DNA of 40,974 nucleotides from Holophagaceae bacterium (GTDB lineage Bacteria; Acidobacteriota; Holophagae; Holophagales; Holophagaceae), in the NCBI GenBank assembly GCA_025361205.1, contig JANYAS010000146.1, forward strand, positions 1 through 40,974, written 5' to 3'. A program made the translations under genes and the position numbers. The notes under the pieces were generated by a model. It did no database searches. It was given only the letters and a program-made list of their open reading frames with translations, and had not been told where the DNA came from. Below are positions 25,063 through 33,658 of this stretch, piece after piece (position 1 is the first letter of the stretch; every line of letters begins with the position of its first letter).

Positions 25063-26295
25063 TCAAACCAGGTTGCCCGCTGCGTAGCCTGTGCTGAAGG
25101 CGGCCTGCAGGTTGTAGCCACCTACGGGTCCATCGAGGTCCAGCAGTTCACCGCAGACGCGCAGATTCTCCCAGCCGCGCAGCGCCATGGTGCGGGGATC
25201 CACGACCGCGAGGTCCACGCCCCCGGCAGCCACCTCGCCCCGGGCCAAGGGCACCGTCTGGGGCTCGCCCAGGGGCAGGGCCGTCACCAGGGCCACCAGC
25301 ATCCTCCGGGCGGACTTCGACAGCTCCTTCAGCATGAGGGTGCGCGGCACGCCGACCTCTGCCAGCAGGGGCTCCACCAGCCGCTCCGGGAGGAGCCGCT
25401 GGGTCCAGGTGGCCGCCAGCAAACGGGGATTCGTGCGCTGCTCGATCTGAAGCGCCGCGTCCACGGTTTCCGGCGGTTCCAAGCTCGTGGCGTAGGTCAG
25501 CCAGGCCGCTCCGTCCCGCCGGGCGCGTTCCGTCCCCTGGCTCAATTCCAGGGCCGCTGGACCGCTGATCCCAACCCGGGTGAAGACGATGTCGCCCGCG
25601 AAGGCAGCCAGGCGGCGACCCTCGGCACCCGCGCTCAGGCGCAGCTCGCCACCCCGAAGAGATACCCCTTCCCAGTCGGGGCGAGGCTTATGGAGCGGGA
25701 TCGGCGCCAGGGCCGGGAACCACGGCCGGACCGGCGCGCCCAGGGCCTTCAGCCAGCCGAGGATTTCACCGCGGGTGCCGGTTTCGGGATAGCTCGCGCC
25801 CCCGCTGGCAAGGATGAAGGCGTCCGCGTGCAGGCGCTCGTCCTCCACGAGCACGCCCTCCAGATGCGGCGCGCGGCCCGCCAACGCGGTCACCCGGGCG
25901 CCCGTCCGGATCGCCACACCGGCTCGGCGCACCAGGGTCTCGAAGGCCTCCACCACGGCAGTAGCACTGCCCGGACGGTCCATGGGAAAGACCCGGCCAT
26001 TGTCGCGGGTGTAGGTCTCCACGCCTTCCCGGTGCAGTAGGTCCAGCACGGCGCGGTTGTCGAAGGCGTGCAGGGAGGGTCGCAGGAACCGCGCCTGCTC
26101 CCGTGAAAAGGCCGCCAAAATTGCCTTGGGAGGACCGTCGTGGGTGATGTTGCACTTGCCCCCGCCACTGATGCGAAGCTTCACACCCAGGCGGTTGTTG
26201 GCCTCCAGCAGCGTCACCCGATGCCCTAGCGAGGCCGCCCGCCAGGCCGCCACCAGCCCCGCCGCCCCTCCACCCACTACGATCACACTCGCCAT
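25063..26295 (-). CDS. BaiN/HI0933-type NAD(P)/FAD-dependent oxidoreductase
   Basis: This 410-residue flavoprotein begins with a GxGxxG FAD site (VIVVGGGAAGLVAAWRAASLG) followed by the family-specific RLGVKLRISGGGKCNITH. It also has ILASGGASYPETGTRG, and ends GGYNLQAAFSTGYAAGN, which closes the FAD site. These are hallmarks of the HI0933/YhiN family, which includes BaiN. The physiological substrate of most members is unknown. The start at 26295 gives the expected N-terminus. It is divergent from purE, with a family B repeat between them. Confidence 0.88.
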   Translation of the reverse strand: MASVIVVGGGAAGLVAAWRAASLGHRVTLLEANNRLGVKLRISGGGKCNITHDGPPKAILAAFSREQARFLRPSLHAFDNRAVLDLLHREGVETYTRDNGRVFPMDRPGSATAVVEAFETLVRRAGVAIRTGARVTALAGRAPHLEGVLVEDERLHADAFILASGGASYPETGTRGEILGWLKALGAPVRPWFPALAPIPLHKPRPDWEGVSLRGGELRLSAGAEGRRLAAFAGDIVFTRVGISGPAALELSQGTERARRDGAAWLTYATSLEPPETVDAALQIEQRTNPRLLAATWTQRLLPERLVEPLLAEVGVPRTLMLKELSKSARRMLVALVTALPLGEPQTVPLARGEVAAGGVDLAVVDPRTMALRGWENLRVCGELLDLDGPVGGYNLQAAFSTGYAAGNLV

Positions 26296-26426
26296 GGATC
26301 CATGATGGCCGATCAGAAGGATAAGGATTCACCAGGAAATGTCTGTTTGCCTCGCCTAAGAGCCCCGTTGATACCGGTAAGGCAGCAAGGCAAGAAGCAG
26401 TGCGGGCACCACCGTCGGCTTGAGTC

Positions 26427-26456
26427 TTTCTTGGTGTCTTGGTGTCTTGGTGGTAA
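26427..26456. repeat. half of an inverted-repeat element, family B (CTTGGTGT type)
   Basis: TTTCTTGGTGT, then CTTGGTGT and CTTGGTGGTAA, is a tandem 8-base repeat like the right arm of the element at 36131-36205. A left arm is only hinted at by ATTCACCAGGAAA near 26326-26340. It lies about 33 bases before the purE start. Confidence 0.55.
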
Positions 26457-26488
26457 TTCTTTGTGCAATACGGGTTTGGAGGTACGTC

Positions 26489-26980
26489 ATGACGAACGCA
26501 CCGCTTGTTGGCCTCATTATGGGTTCCCGCTCGGACTGGGAAACCATGGAACACACGGCGGAGACGCTGAAGGAACTGGGCATTCCCTTCGAGGCGGAGG
26601 TCGTGAGCGCCCACCGCACACCGGACAAGCTGTTCAAGTACTGCGAGCGGGCGGAGGGCCGCGGCTTGCGCGTCATCATCGCTGGGGCCGCCGGTGCCGC
26701 GCACCTGCCGGGCATGGCCGCGGCCAAGACCGACCTGCCCGTGCTGGGCGTGCCCATCCAGAGTAAAGCTCTGAACGGCCTGGATTCGCTGTTGTCCATC
26801 GTCCAGATGCCTGCGGGCGTGTGCGTGGGCACCATGGCCATCGGCAAGGCTGGCGCCGTGAATGCGGCCCTGTTCGCCACCGCCATCCTCGCGGGCACCG
26901 ACGAGTCCCTCCGCGCCCGCCTCCGGGCCTACCGCGAGGCCCAAACCCAGAAGGTGCTGCTGAACGACCGGCTGCCCTAG
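26489..26980 (+). CDS. purE: N5-carboxyaminoimidazole ribonucleotide mutase
   Basis: This 163-residue protein is class I PurE, which moves the carboxyl group of N5-CAIR to give CAIR in purine synthesis. It has [19 protein letters not shown] with the catalytic histidine, [14 protein letters not shown] and [11 protein letters not shown], all standard. The ATG at 26489 has GGAGG six bases upstream. purK, its usual partner, is not in this window. The next gene, a LipB-Nudix fusion, starts 82 bases later and probably has its own promoter. Confidence 0.95.
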   Translation: MTNAPLVGLIMGSRSDWETMEHTAETLKELGIPFEAEVVSAHRTPDKLFKYCERAEGRGLRVIIAGAAGAAHLPGMAAAKTDLPVLGVPIQSKALNGLDSLLSIVQMPAGVCVGTMAIGKAGAVNAALFATAILAGTDESLRARLRAYREAQTQKVLLNDRLP

Positions 26981-27050
26981 ATCGCCGCACTGCGATTGGA
27001 GCCTGGCTGACCGGAGGCCGATGGCAGAGGGCGAACCACCGCCCTCCGAG

Positions 27051-27056
27051 TACACT
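27051..27056 (+). promoter_or_regulatory. -10-like hexamer TACACT before lipB
   Basis: TACACT, six bases (CGACCC), then ATG at 27063. This spacing fits a leaderless transcript and supports 27063 over the alternative in-frame ATG at 27021. No -35 box is evident. Confidence 0.5.
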
Positions 27057-27062
27057 CGACCC

Positions 27063-28190
27063 ATGTCTGAATACGGCTTTTCCGACCCCCGACCCGCCCA
27101 GCTCCGCCGCTTCGGCAGGGTGTTCTACCCCGCGGGCCTCCGGTTGCAGAAGGCCCTTGCCCACTACGTGAGTGAGGACAGCCGGCCGGACCAGCTGGTG
27201 ATCCTGGAGCACGACCCCGTCTTCACTCTGGGCCGCAACGCCACGCCAGCCGACATCCACATGACCGACGACTTCCTGGGATCCCAGGGCGTAAGCGTGC
27301 ACCGCACGGACCGCGGCGGCGAGGTGACCTACCACGGTCCCGGACAGATCGTGGCCTACCCGATCTGCAACCTGCGCGGTGGCCGCGAGGACGTGGGGAA
27401 GCTGGTCCGCGGGCTGGAGGAAGCCATGATCCGCACGGCGGCGGATTTCGGCGTCACGGCCCAACGACTGAAAGGGGCTCCCGGCATCTGGGTGGACACG
27501 CCGCGCGGCGTCGAGAAGCTGGGCGCCATCGGCCTGCACCTCAGCCGCTGGATCAGCACCCACGGCATCGCCTTCAACGTGCGACCCAACCTCGACCACT
27601 TCCGCTGGATCACGCCCTGCGGCTTCACCGACAAAGGCGTGTGCAGCCTGGCCTCCTTGCTGGGGGAGGCAGCCCCCACTTGGGAAGAGGCAGCGCACCG
27701 GCTCCAGGCCCACCTGACCACCTGCCTCGCGCTCGATCTCCAGCCGGTGCGGGAGCCCAGCCGCAGCGTGTCGGCCCTCACCTGGCGCCGTTGTGCCACC
27801 GGGCCTGAGATTCTCATGATGCTGCGCGTGCCCGCCCACGGCCTTTGGTGGCAGAGCGTCACCGGCATGCTGGAGCCCGGAGAAACCCACGAAGAAGCCG
27901 CCCATCGCGAACTCATGGAAGAGACGGGGCTGCAGGGAACCCTGCGCCCGCTAAGCCTCTCCCACAGCTTCTGGGTGGATCCCGCCATCGTCCGCTTCCC
28001 CGACGCCGAGCCGCGCTTCAACACCGAGACCTGCTTTTCCATGGAAGTGCTCCCGGACGCGGAAGTGCGTCTCGAACCCGCAGAGCACAGCGAATACCTA
28101 TGGTGTGGCCCCGACGAGGCCTATGAGCGGATGAAGTGGGAAGGATCGAAGGCGGCACTGAAGCTGCTGCGGAAGGAGCTCGGCGTATGA
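27063..28190 (+). CDS. lipB: octanoyltransferase LipB fused to a Nudix hydrolase
   Basis: Residues 12-230 are LipB, which moves octanoyl from acyl carrier protein to lipoyl domains. They include ILEHDPVFTLGRNA, RGGEVTYHGPGQIVAYPI (84-101), KLGAIGLHLSRW with the catalytic lysine (152), and ITPCGFTDKGV with the catalytic cysteine (186). Residues 235-375 are a Nudix domain with a complete Nudix box at 268-290 (G-x5-E-x7-REL-x-EE-x-GL), resembling NudB-like enzymes. The whole is one frame of 375 residues with no break. The ATG at 27063 is preferred because it lies six bases after TACACT; 27021 is the alternative. The stop overlaps the next start as ATGA. Both activities look intact; why they are joined is unknown. 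Confidence 0.9.
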   Translation: MSEYGFSDPRPAQLRRFGRVFYPAGLRLQKALAHYVSEDSRPDQLVILEHDPVFTLGRNATPADIHMTDDFLGSQGVSVHRTDRGGEVTYHGPGQIVAYPICNLRGGREDVGKLVRGLEEAMIRTAADFGVTAQRLKGAPGIWVDTPRGVEKLGAIGLHLSRWISTHGIAFNVRPNLDHFRWITPCGFTDKGVCSLASLLGEAAPTWEEAAHRLQAHLTTCLALDLQPVREPSRSVSALTWRRCATGPEILMMLRVPAHGLWWQSVTGMLEPGETHEEAAHRELMEETGLQGTLRPLSLSHSFWVDPAIVRFPDAEPRFNTETCFSMEVLPDAEVRLEPAEHSEYLWCGPDEAYERMKWEGSKAALKLLRKELGV

Positions 28191-28888
28191 GCCCCAAGGT
28201 CGCCCTTGTCACCGCCGCCTCCCGGGGCATGGGCGCGGCCATCGCCCGCGAGCTTCATGCCCAAGGCTGGCAGCTGGCCCTCTTGGCCCGATCGGAAGAG
28301 CTAGAATCCCTGGCTCTGGAACTGGGCGCCGTGGCCATCCGGGGCTCTGTGACGAATCCGCAGGACCTCGACCGCTTGGTGGATGCGGCAATGGCGACCT
28401 ATGGGCACATCGACGGGGTCGTGGTGAACACCGGGCATCCGCCCAAGGGCGACCTGCTCGACCTCAGCGACGAGGACTGGCGCATGGGCCTCGACCTTTT
28501 GTTGCTGCCCACGGTGCGCCTCGCCCGGCGGGTGACGCCCCTGATGATCCGCCAGGGCGGCGGCGCCTTCTTGAACCTCACCAGTGCGGCAGCCCTGGAA
28601 CCCAACCTGGCCTTTCCCATCTCCAGCGCCCTGCGGGCCTCCGTGGCGGCCTACACCCGGATGTTCGCTCGGCGCTTCGCCGCCCAAAACATCCGAATGA
28701 ACAGCCTGTTGCCGGGGTTCGTGGATAGTCATGAGGCTTCCGCTGAAACCCTGGCCACGATCCCCCAGGGTCGGCTGGGCACCGTGGAGGAAGTCGGAAA
28801 AGCCGCCGCCTTCCTGCTATCGGACGCCGCCGCCTACCTCAACGGCGTGAACCTGCCCATGGATGGGGCCCTCAGCCGCGGTCTGTGA
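28187..28888 (+). CDS. SDR family oxidoreductase, atypical (BKR-like)
   Basis: This 233-residue protein has the Rossmann start VALVTAASRGMGAAIARELHAQG and the overall length of a classical short-chain dehydrogenase. The active site is changed: the serine is present (NLTSAAALEP), but the YxxxK position reads SSALR, with serine for tyrosine and arginine for lysine. This matches a recognised subgroup of beta-ketoacyl-reductase-like SDRs without the standard tetrad, so the change is probably not recent damage. Activity and substrate are unknown. Its ATG overlaps the TGA of the lipB-Nudix gene, so the two are coupled. Confidence 0.85.
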   Translation: MSPKVALVTAASRGMGAAIARELHAQGWQLALLARSEELESLALELGAVAIRGSVTNPQDLDRLVDAAMATYGHIDGVVVNTGHPPKGDLLDLSDEDWRMGLDLLLLPTVRLARRVTPLMIRQGGGAFLNLTSAAALEPNLAFPISSALRASVAAYTRMFARRFAAQNIRMNSLLPGFVDSHEASAETLATIPQGRLGTVEEVGKAAAFLLSDAAAYLNGVNLPMDGALSRGL

Positions 28889-28938
28889 TTCGCGTCATGG
28901 GTGGTCCCGTCCGGGGGGGCCAGCCCGCCGACGCTTGC

Positions 28939-28944
28939 TAACCT
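28939..28944 (+). promoter_or_regulatory. -10-like hexamer before the acyl-CoA dehydrogenase gene
   Basis: TAACCT lies 21 bases before the ATG at 28966, and GGAG occurs between them, so this would give a short normal leader. It resembles the other TAnnnT hexamers in the window; no -35 is clear. Confidence 0.3.
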
Positions 28945-28965
28945 GGGGCATTCATCGGAGTGTCC

Positions 28966-30105
28966 ATGTTTCTCCAGTTCACCGAGGATCAGTCCGCCAT
29001 CCGCGATGCCGCGCGCGACTTCGCCATGGCCGAGATCGACCCCGGCGCCTCGGCCCGCGATGCCAGCAGCGAGTTTCCCAAAGCCATCCTGAAACAGCTT
29101 GGGGATATGGGCTTCCTAGGCATGACCGTGCCCGAAGCCTATGGGGGCGCGGGCGCGGACTTCATGAGCTACATCCTCGCGCTCGAACAAGTGGCCTACG
29201 CGGACGCCTCCGTGGCCGTGACCATGAGCGTGAACAACTCTGTGGCCTGCGCGCCCATCCTGACCTTCGGCACCGAGGCCCAGAAGCAGAAGTACCTGAG
29301 GCCCCTGGCCAGCGGCGAGGTGCTGGGTGGGTTCATGCTTACCGAGCCCGATGCCGGTTCCGACGCCGCCGCCTTGAAGACCCGTGCCACCCGGGTGGAG
29401 GGCGGCTGGCAGCTGAACGGCGCAAAGGCCTGGATCACCAACGGCGGGGTGGGCCGGTACTTCGTCACCATGGCCCGCACCGACCCCGACAAGGGAAAGC
29501 GGGGCATCAGCGCTTTCATCCTCGACGCGGACCAGCCCGGCGTGCTCATGGGCCGCCCCGAGGAGAAGATGGGCCTGCGCTCTAGCAAGACCGTGATGGT
29601 GGCCCTGGAGGACGCCTTCGTGCCCGAGGACGCCATGCTCGGCAAGCCCGGGGATGGCCTCAAGGTGGCCTTCGGTGGCCTGGACGGCGGCCGTATAGGC
29701 ATCGCGGCCCAGGCCCTGGGCATCGCCCAGCGGGCCCGGGATGAAAGCCTGGCCTACGCCAAGACGCGCTTTTCCTTCGGCAAGCCCATCGGCGAGCACC
29801 AGATGATCCAGACCTACCTCGCTGAGATGGAGGCCCACCTCCAGGCCGCCCGCCTCCTGGTCTACCGGGCCGCCTCGCTCAAGCAGGCCGGGAAGTCCTG
29901 CACCGTGGAGGCCGCCACCGCCAAGCTCTTCACCACGGAAAGCGCCGTCTGGATTTGCGACCGGGCCGTGCAGATTCACGGGGGCTACGGCTATTCCCGC
30001 GAATACCTGGTGGAGCGCCTCTACCGGGATGTTCGCGTCACCACGATCTACGAAGGCACCAGCGAGATTCAGCGCATGGTCATCGCCCGAGAGCTCCTGA
30101 AGTAG
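28966..30105 (+). CDS. acyl-CoA dehydrogenase
   Basis: This 379-residue flavoprotein oxidises an acyl-CoA to the enoyl-CoA with FAD and passes electrons to ETF. It has the family signatures AYGGAGADFMSY, MLTEPDAGSDAAALKT, WITNGGVG, a long C-terminal helical domain with RFSFGKPIGEHQ, and IYEGTSEIQRMVIARELL with the probable catalytic glutamate. It is closest to short-chain or butyryl-CoA dehydrogenases, though chain length cannot be settled by eye. The ATG at 28966 has GGAG five bases upstream. An enoyl-CoA hydratase, the next step of beta-oxidation, is encoded at 32763. Confidence 0.95.
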   Translation: MFLQFTEDQSAIRDAARDFAMAEIDPGASARDASSEFPKAILKQLGDMGFLGMTVPEAYGGAGADFMSYILALEQVAYADASVAVTMSVNNSVACAPILTFGTEAQKQKYLRPLASGEVLGGFMLTEPDAGSDAAALKTRATRVEGGWQLNGAKAWITNGGVGRYFVTMARTDPDKGKRGISAFILDADQPGVLMGRPEEKMGLRSSKTVMVALEDAFVPEDAMLGKPGDGLKVAFGGLDGGRIGIAAQALGIAQRARDESLAYAKTRFSFGKPIGEHQMIQTYLAEMEAHLQAARLLVYRAASLKQAGKSCTVEAATAKLFTTESAVWICDRAVQIHGGYGYSREYLVERLYRDVRVTTIYEGTSEIQRMVIARELLK

Positions 30106-30175
30106 GCTTTTTCAACGCTTGATGAATTACACCTTGCCCTCATCATACGAGGGAGCCATCCTGCTTTCCCGGGGA

Positions 30176-30181
30176 TACTCT
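30176..30181 (+). promoter_or_regulatory. -10-like hexamer TACTCT before the TolC-like gene
   Basis: TACTCT lies 73 bases before the ATG at 30254 and is identical to the hexamer before the receptor gene at 40357. A leader of about 65 bases with AAGGAG would result. No clear -35 box. Confidence 0.3.
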
Positions 30182-30253
30182 AAACCGCCCCCTGGACCCA
30201 TCCGTAGGCAGCCTGTCCCCGTGGCGGTTCTTTTTGATTTTCAAGGAGTGGTG

Positions 30254-31786
30254 ATGATGCGTCCTCAGATTCTTCCGGCCCTGCTCATGGCTTTCTCCCT
30301 AGTGGGACAGGAAGCTCCGCAGGCCGATGCCGCCAAGCCGGTCAAGACGATGCTGACCCTCCAGAACGCCATCGAGACTTCCCTGAAGAACAACCTGCAG
30401 GTGCAGATCGCCGCCGAAACGCGCGACTTCACCCGCGCCGGTGTGCAGATCGAGCAAGGCGTCTTCGACTGGAATCTCACGGGCGGTCTCAACTTGAGCA
30501 AGATCCAGGATGCGAGCCGCGGCCAGAACTTCCCCGGCGGCCCCCTCGTCACTTCCGAGTCGACGACCTTTAGCCGGAACGCCACGGTCGGGTCCACCAA
30601 GGCCTTTGGTTGGGGCGGGAACTTGAGCCTCAACTACGCCCCCACCTACCGCTTCAGCAAGGGCACGGTGAACGGCAGTCCCGAGACCCCCTTCACCACG
30701 AACCCCTATGACGGGGGCTTCACGGCGACCTACTCCCAGAGCCTGCTCAAGAACTTCGGCCGGGACGCCACGGAAAACCGCCTCATCGTGGCCCGCAAGA
30801 GCGCCCAAGCCGCGGATCTCGGTTTCCAAAAATCCATCATCGACCTGGTGGCCAGCACCGAATCCCTTTACTGGGATGTGGTCTATGCCCAGCGGAACAT
30901 GGAGAACAAGCAGCAGGCCCTCTCCCTTGGGCAGAAGCAACTCAAGGAGAACAAGATCCGCGTGGACGTGGGCACCCTGGCGCCCATCGAGGTGACCTCC
31001 TCCGAAGCCACCGTCGCTCAGTCCGAACAAGACATCATTGCCGCCGAAGCCCAGTTGCTGAACGCCAAAGACGCCCTCATCCGCGCCCTGTACCCCTCCG
31101 CGGAACGCCCCGCTGGCTTGGAACTGGCCGATGGTCCCAGTGTGCAACCCCTTGCGATTGACGAATCCGCCGCGGAAAAGCAGGCCTTGGCCAACCGCAT
31201 CGAACTGAAGAGCGCCCGCCTCGACCTGGAATCCAAGCAGGTGCTGGAGACCGCCGCCAACAACCGCACCCTGCCCCAGCTGGACGCCTTCGCCACCTAC
31301 AACGGCAACGCGGCCTCACAGGTTCCCTCCGAAGGTCTCTCCGCCGTGAACAAGGACCTCAGCAAAGGTGCCTACCCCGGCTACACCGTGGGCCTCCAGT
31401 TCGCCCTGCCCCTCCAGAACCGCGCCGCCCGGGGCAATCAGGCCCAGGCCCGCGCCAACCGCCGCCAAAGCGAACTGAGCCTGCGTGACCTGGAGCTGGG
31501 AATCACGCTGGAAGTGCGCCAGGCTTTCCGCAACCAGGACTCCTCCGCCAAGGGCGTGGCCGCTGCGGGAAAGACCCGCATCTTCCGGGAGAAGGATCTC
31601 GAAGCCGAAGGCAAGAAGTTCGAGAACGGCATGAGCACCAACTTCCTTGTGCTTTCCAAGCTCAACGACCTCAATACCGCCAAAGGCAACGAACTGCAGG
31701 CCCAGATCAACTACGCCAAGGCCGTCACGGCCCTGGAGAAAGCTCTTGGCCACCTGCTGGAGGCTCGGAAGCTGGAGCTCAAGTAA
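30254..31786 (+). CDS. TolC family outer-membrane efflux protein
   Basis: This 510-residue protein starts with a signal-peptide-like segment (MMRPQILPALLMAFSLVGQ). The duplicated TolC/OEP pattern follows: LTLQNAIETSLKNNLQVQIA, a beta region (residues 60-170), long coiled-coil helices (for example LKENKIRVDVGTLAPIEV), a second half opening EKQALANRIELKSARLDLES, and QFALPLQNRAARGNQAQARA. It should trimerise as an outer-membrane channel. No membrane-fusion protein or inner-membrane pump is adjacent, so its partner is elsewhere. The ATG at 30254 follows AAGGAG; ATG at 30257 is an equivalent choice. Confidence 0.9.
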   Translation: MMRPQILPALLMAFSLVGQEAPQADAAKPVKTMLTLQNAIETSLKNNLQVQIAAETRDFTRAGVQIEQGVFDWNLTGGLNLSKIQDASRGQNFPGGPLVTSESTTFSRNATVGSTKAFGWGGNLSLNYAPTYRFSKGTVNGSPETPFTTNPYDGGFTATYSQSLLKNFGRDATENRLIVARKSAQAADLGFQKSIIDLVASTESLYWDVVYAQRNMENKQQALSLGQKQLKENKIRVDVGTLAPIEVTSSEATVAQSEQDIIAAEAQLLNAKDALIRALYPSAERPAGLELADGPSVQPLAIDESAAEKQALANRIELKSARLDLESKQVLETAANNRTLPQLDAFATYNGNAASQVPSEGLSAVNKDLSKGAYPGYTVGLQFALPLQNRAARGNQAQARANRRQSELSLRDLELGITLEVRQAFRNQDSSAKGVAAAGKTRIFREKDLEAEGKKFENGMSTNFLVLSKLNDLNTAKGNELQAQINYAKAVTALEKALGHLLEARKLELK

Positions 31787-31789
31787 GGT

Positions 31790-31825
31790 CCGTTCCGCCA
31801 CCTGCTGCAAATCGAAGCGGAATGG
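31790..31825. other. hairpin between convergent tolC-like and nadC genes
   Basis: CCGTTCCGC (31790-31798) can pair with GCGGAATGG (31817-31825) with one G-T pair. Lacking a T-run, it is at best a weak bidirectional terminator. Confidence 0.3.
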
Positions 31826-31828
31826 CGA

Positions 31829-32677
31829 TCAATCCATCCGCAGGCTGAGGTCCACCGCTGGCGCGCTGTGCGTGAGTGCCCCCACGCTGAGAAAGTCCAC
31901 GCCGGTTTCGGCCACGGCCCGGGCCCGGTCCAGGGTCAGGTTGCCACTGGCTTCCAGAAAGAGGCGCCGCCCGCTGCGATCCCGTAGGGCCACGGCCTCG
32001 CGCATCTGCTCCAGTGCCATGTTGTCCAGCAGCACCCCATCCACATCAGGCAGATCCAGACAGGCCTTGAGCTGGCCCAAGGTCTCCACCTCCACTTCGA
32101 TTTTCACCAGGAGTGGAGCCACTCGGCGCACCGCCTCCACTGCGGCACGCACGCCGCCCACCGCAGTCAGGTGATTTTCCTTGAGCAGCACGCCGTCACC
32201 CAGGGTCAGTCGGTGGTTCACACCGCCGCCGCAGCGCACGGCGTACTTCTCCAGTAGCTTGAGCCCCGGCGTGGTCTTGCGCGTGTCGAGGATGCGAGCT
32301 CCCGTGCCCTCGATGGCATCCACGAACTTCCGCGTGAGCGTGGCTGTGCCCGACAGCCGTTGGAGCAGGTTTAGCATCACCCGCTCGGCAAGCAGCATGC
32401 CGTGACTGGAGCCGCGCAGCTGCATAACTTCGGTGCCCGCCGGAACCCGTTGGCCATCGCTCCGGGGCAGTTCGGCCTTGAGGCTCGCGCAGGTGAGCTT
32501 CAGGATCTCAACCGCCATCGGCAGGCCCGCCAGCACCAGGTCGCTCTTGGCGATGACCCGGGCGGTCATGGGCCGGTCTGGCACCGCAGCGGTGGTCCAG
32601 TCCTGGGTGCCCCAATCCTCGCGGAGGAAGGCGCGCAGCTGGTCGCGGTAGGTCTCGGGGTGCGGGGGATGGAACAT
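31829..32677 (-). CDS. nadC: nicotinate-nucleotide pyrophosphorylase (carboxylating)
   Basis: This 282-residue enzyme converts quinolinate and PRPP to nicotinate mononucleotide in de novo NAD synthesis. It has EDWGTQDWTT at the N-terminus, LLQRLSGTATLTRKFVDAI, ILDTRKTTPGLKLLEKYAVRCGGGVNHR and LLKENHL, all conserved catalytic or substrate-binding stretches of NadC. The ATG at 32677 has GGAG upstream. nadA and nadB are not in the window. It is divergent from the enoyl-CoA hydratase gene. Confidence 0.95.
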   Translation of the reverse strand: MFHPPHPETYRDQLRAFLREDWGTQDWTTAAVPDRPMTARVIAKSDLVLAGLPMAVEILKLTCASLKAELPRSDGQRVPAGTEVMQLRGSSHGMLLAERVMLNLLQRLSGTATLTRKFVDAIEGTGARILDTRKTTPGLKLLEKYAVRCGGGVNHRLTLGDGVLLKENHLTAVGGVRAAVEAVRRVAPLLVKIEVEVETLGQLKACLDLPDVDGVLLDNMALEQMREAVALRDRSGRRLFLEASGNLTLDRARAVAETGVDFLSVGALTHSAPAVDLSLRMD

Positions 32678-32735
32678 GGGTCACTCCGGCTGGCTTCATC
32701 GAGGCATCATCAAGTGTTGTTTGGCGCCCTTTGCT

Positions 32736-32741
32736 TACAAT
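32736..32741 (+). promoter_or_regulatory. -10-like hexamer TACAAT before the enoyl-CoA hydratase
   Basis: TACAAT lies 21 bases before the ATG at 32763, with AGGAG between, giving a short conventional leader. GTGTTG at 32714-32719, after a 16-base spacer, is a poor -35 candidate. Confidence 0.4.
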
Positions 32742-32762
32742 GATCCTAAACCAGGAGCCCCC

Positions 32763-33539
32763 ATGTCCTTTGTCCTCGTCGAGAAAGCCGACCGCATCGC
32801 CTGGGTCACCCTCAACCGGCCCGAAAAGCTCAATGCCTTGAACAACGAGGTGATGAAGGAGCTGGAAGGGGTGTTTGCCAGCCTGGAGCAGGACGCCGAA
32901 GTGGGGGTCGTGGTGGTCACCGGTGCCGGGGAGAAGGCGTTCGTCGCCGGTGCCGACATCGCCGAATTGAAGTCCCTCGACACGGCCAGGGCGCGGGTGC
33001 AGGCCCTGCGCGGCCAGGCGGTGTTCCAGCGCATCGAGGCCATGCCCAAGCCCGTCATTGCCGCCGTGAACGGCTTTGCCCTGGGCGGCGGCTGCGAACT
33101 GGCCCTGGCCTGCCACATCCGCATCGCCAGCGAGAATGCGCGATTCGGCCTGCCCGAGGTAAGCCTAGGCATCATCCCGGGCTACGGGGGCACCCAGCGC
33201 CTGCCCCGCCTCGTGGGCAAGGGCGTCGCCCTCGACATGATCCTCAGCGGCGAGATGACCCCCGCTGCCGATGCCCTCCGCATGGGCCTCGTCAGCCGCG
33301 TGGTGCCCCAGGCCGACCTTAAGTCGGCCGCCGAGAAGCTGGCGAAAACCCTCCTATCCCGAGGCCCCCTGGCCCTGCGCAGCGCCCTCGCTGCTGTGAA
33401 CGAAGGCCTTGAGATGCCCCAGGACCAGGGCCTCCTCTACGAAGCCGCCCAATTCGGCCTTTTGGCCGCCACCCAGGACATGCAGGAGGGCATGGGTGCC
33501 TTCCTGGAGAAGCGGACCGCCGCCTTCAAGGGGCTGTAG
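32763..33539 (+). CDS. enoyl-CoA hydratase/isomerase (crotonase family)
   Basis: This 258-residue crotonase-fold protein has the oxyanion-hole segment AGADIAELKS, the signature ALGGGCELALACHIRIAS with the first catalytic glutamate, and GLPEVSLGIIPGYGGTQRLPR with the second. It should hydrate short enoyl-CoAs such as crotonyl-CoA. With the acyl-CoA dehydrogenase encoded at 28966 it covers two beta-oxidation steps. The start at 32763 gives the family-typical opening SFVLVEKADRIAWVTLNRPEKLNALN, with AGGAG five bases before it. No thiolase or 3-hydroxyacyl-CoA dehydrogenase is nearby. Confidence 0.94.
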   Translation: MSFVLVEKADRIAWVTLNRPEKLNALNNEVMKELEGVFASLEQDAEVGVVVVTGAGEKAFVAGADIAELKSLDTARARVQALRGQAVFQRIEAMPKPVIAAVNGFALGGGCELALACHIRIASENARFGLPEVSLGIIPGYGGTQRLPRLVGKGVALDMILSGEMTPAADALRMGLVSRVVPQADLKSAAEKLAKTLLSRGPLALRSALAAVNEGLEMPQDQGLLYEAAQFGLLAATQDMQEGMGAFLEKRTAAFKGL

Positions 33540-33658
33540 AAGCTTGCTGACAGCGTGTCTCCAGCCTCGGAGTACCCTCGGCTAGCTGAAAGTTGCGGGA
33601 TACTGGAGGCTACACGGCATGGAGTGGCACAAGCCGATGTGAAGGTCGCAAGCGCCTG

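Noticed and set aside
24875..25087. A 70-codon frame in the gap after the GAPDH pair
   Set aside because: It runs through the arms of a family A repeat and has no homology or ribosome site.
28187..28888. Loss of Tyr and Lys in the SDR active site as a novel change
   Set aside because: A known BKR-like SDR subgroup lacks the standard tetrad, so it is not unusual.
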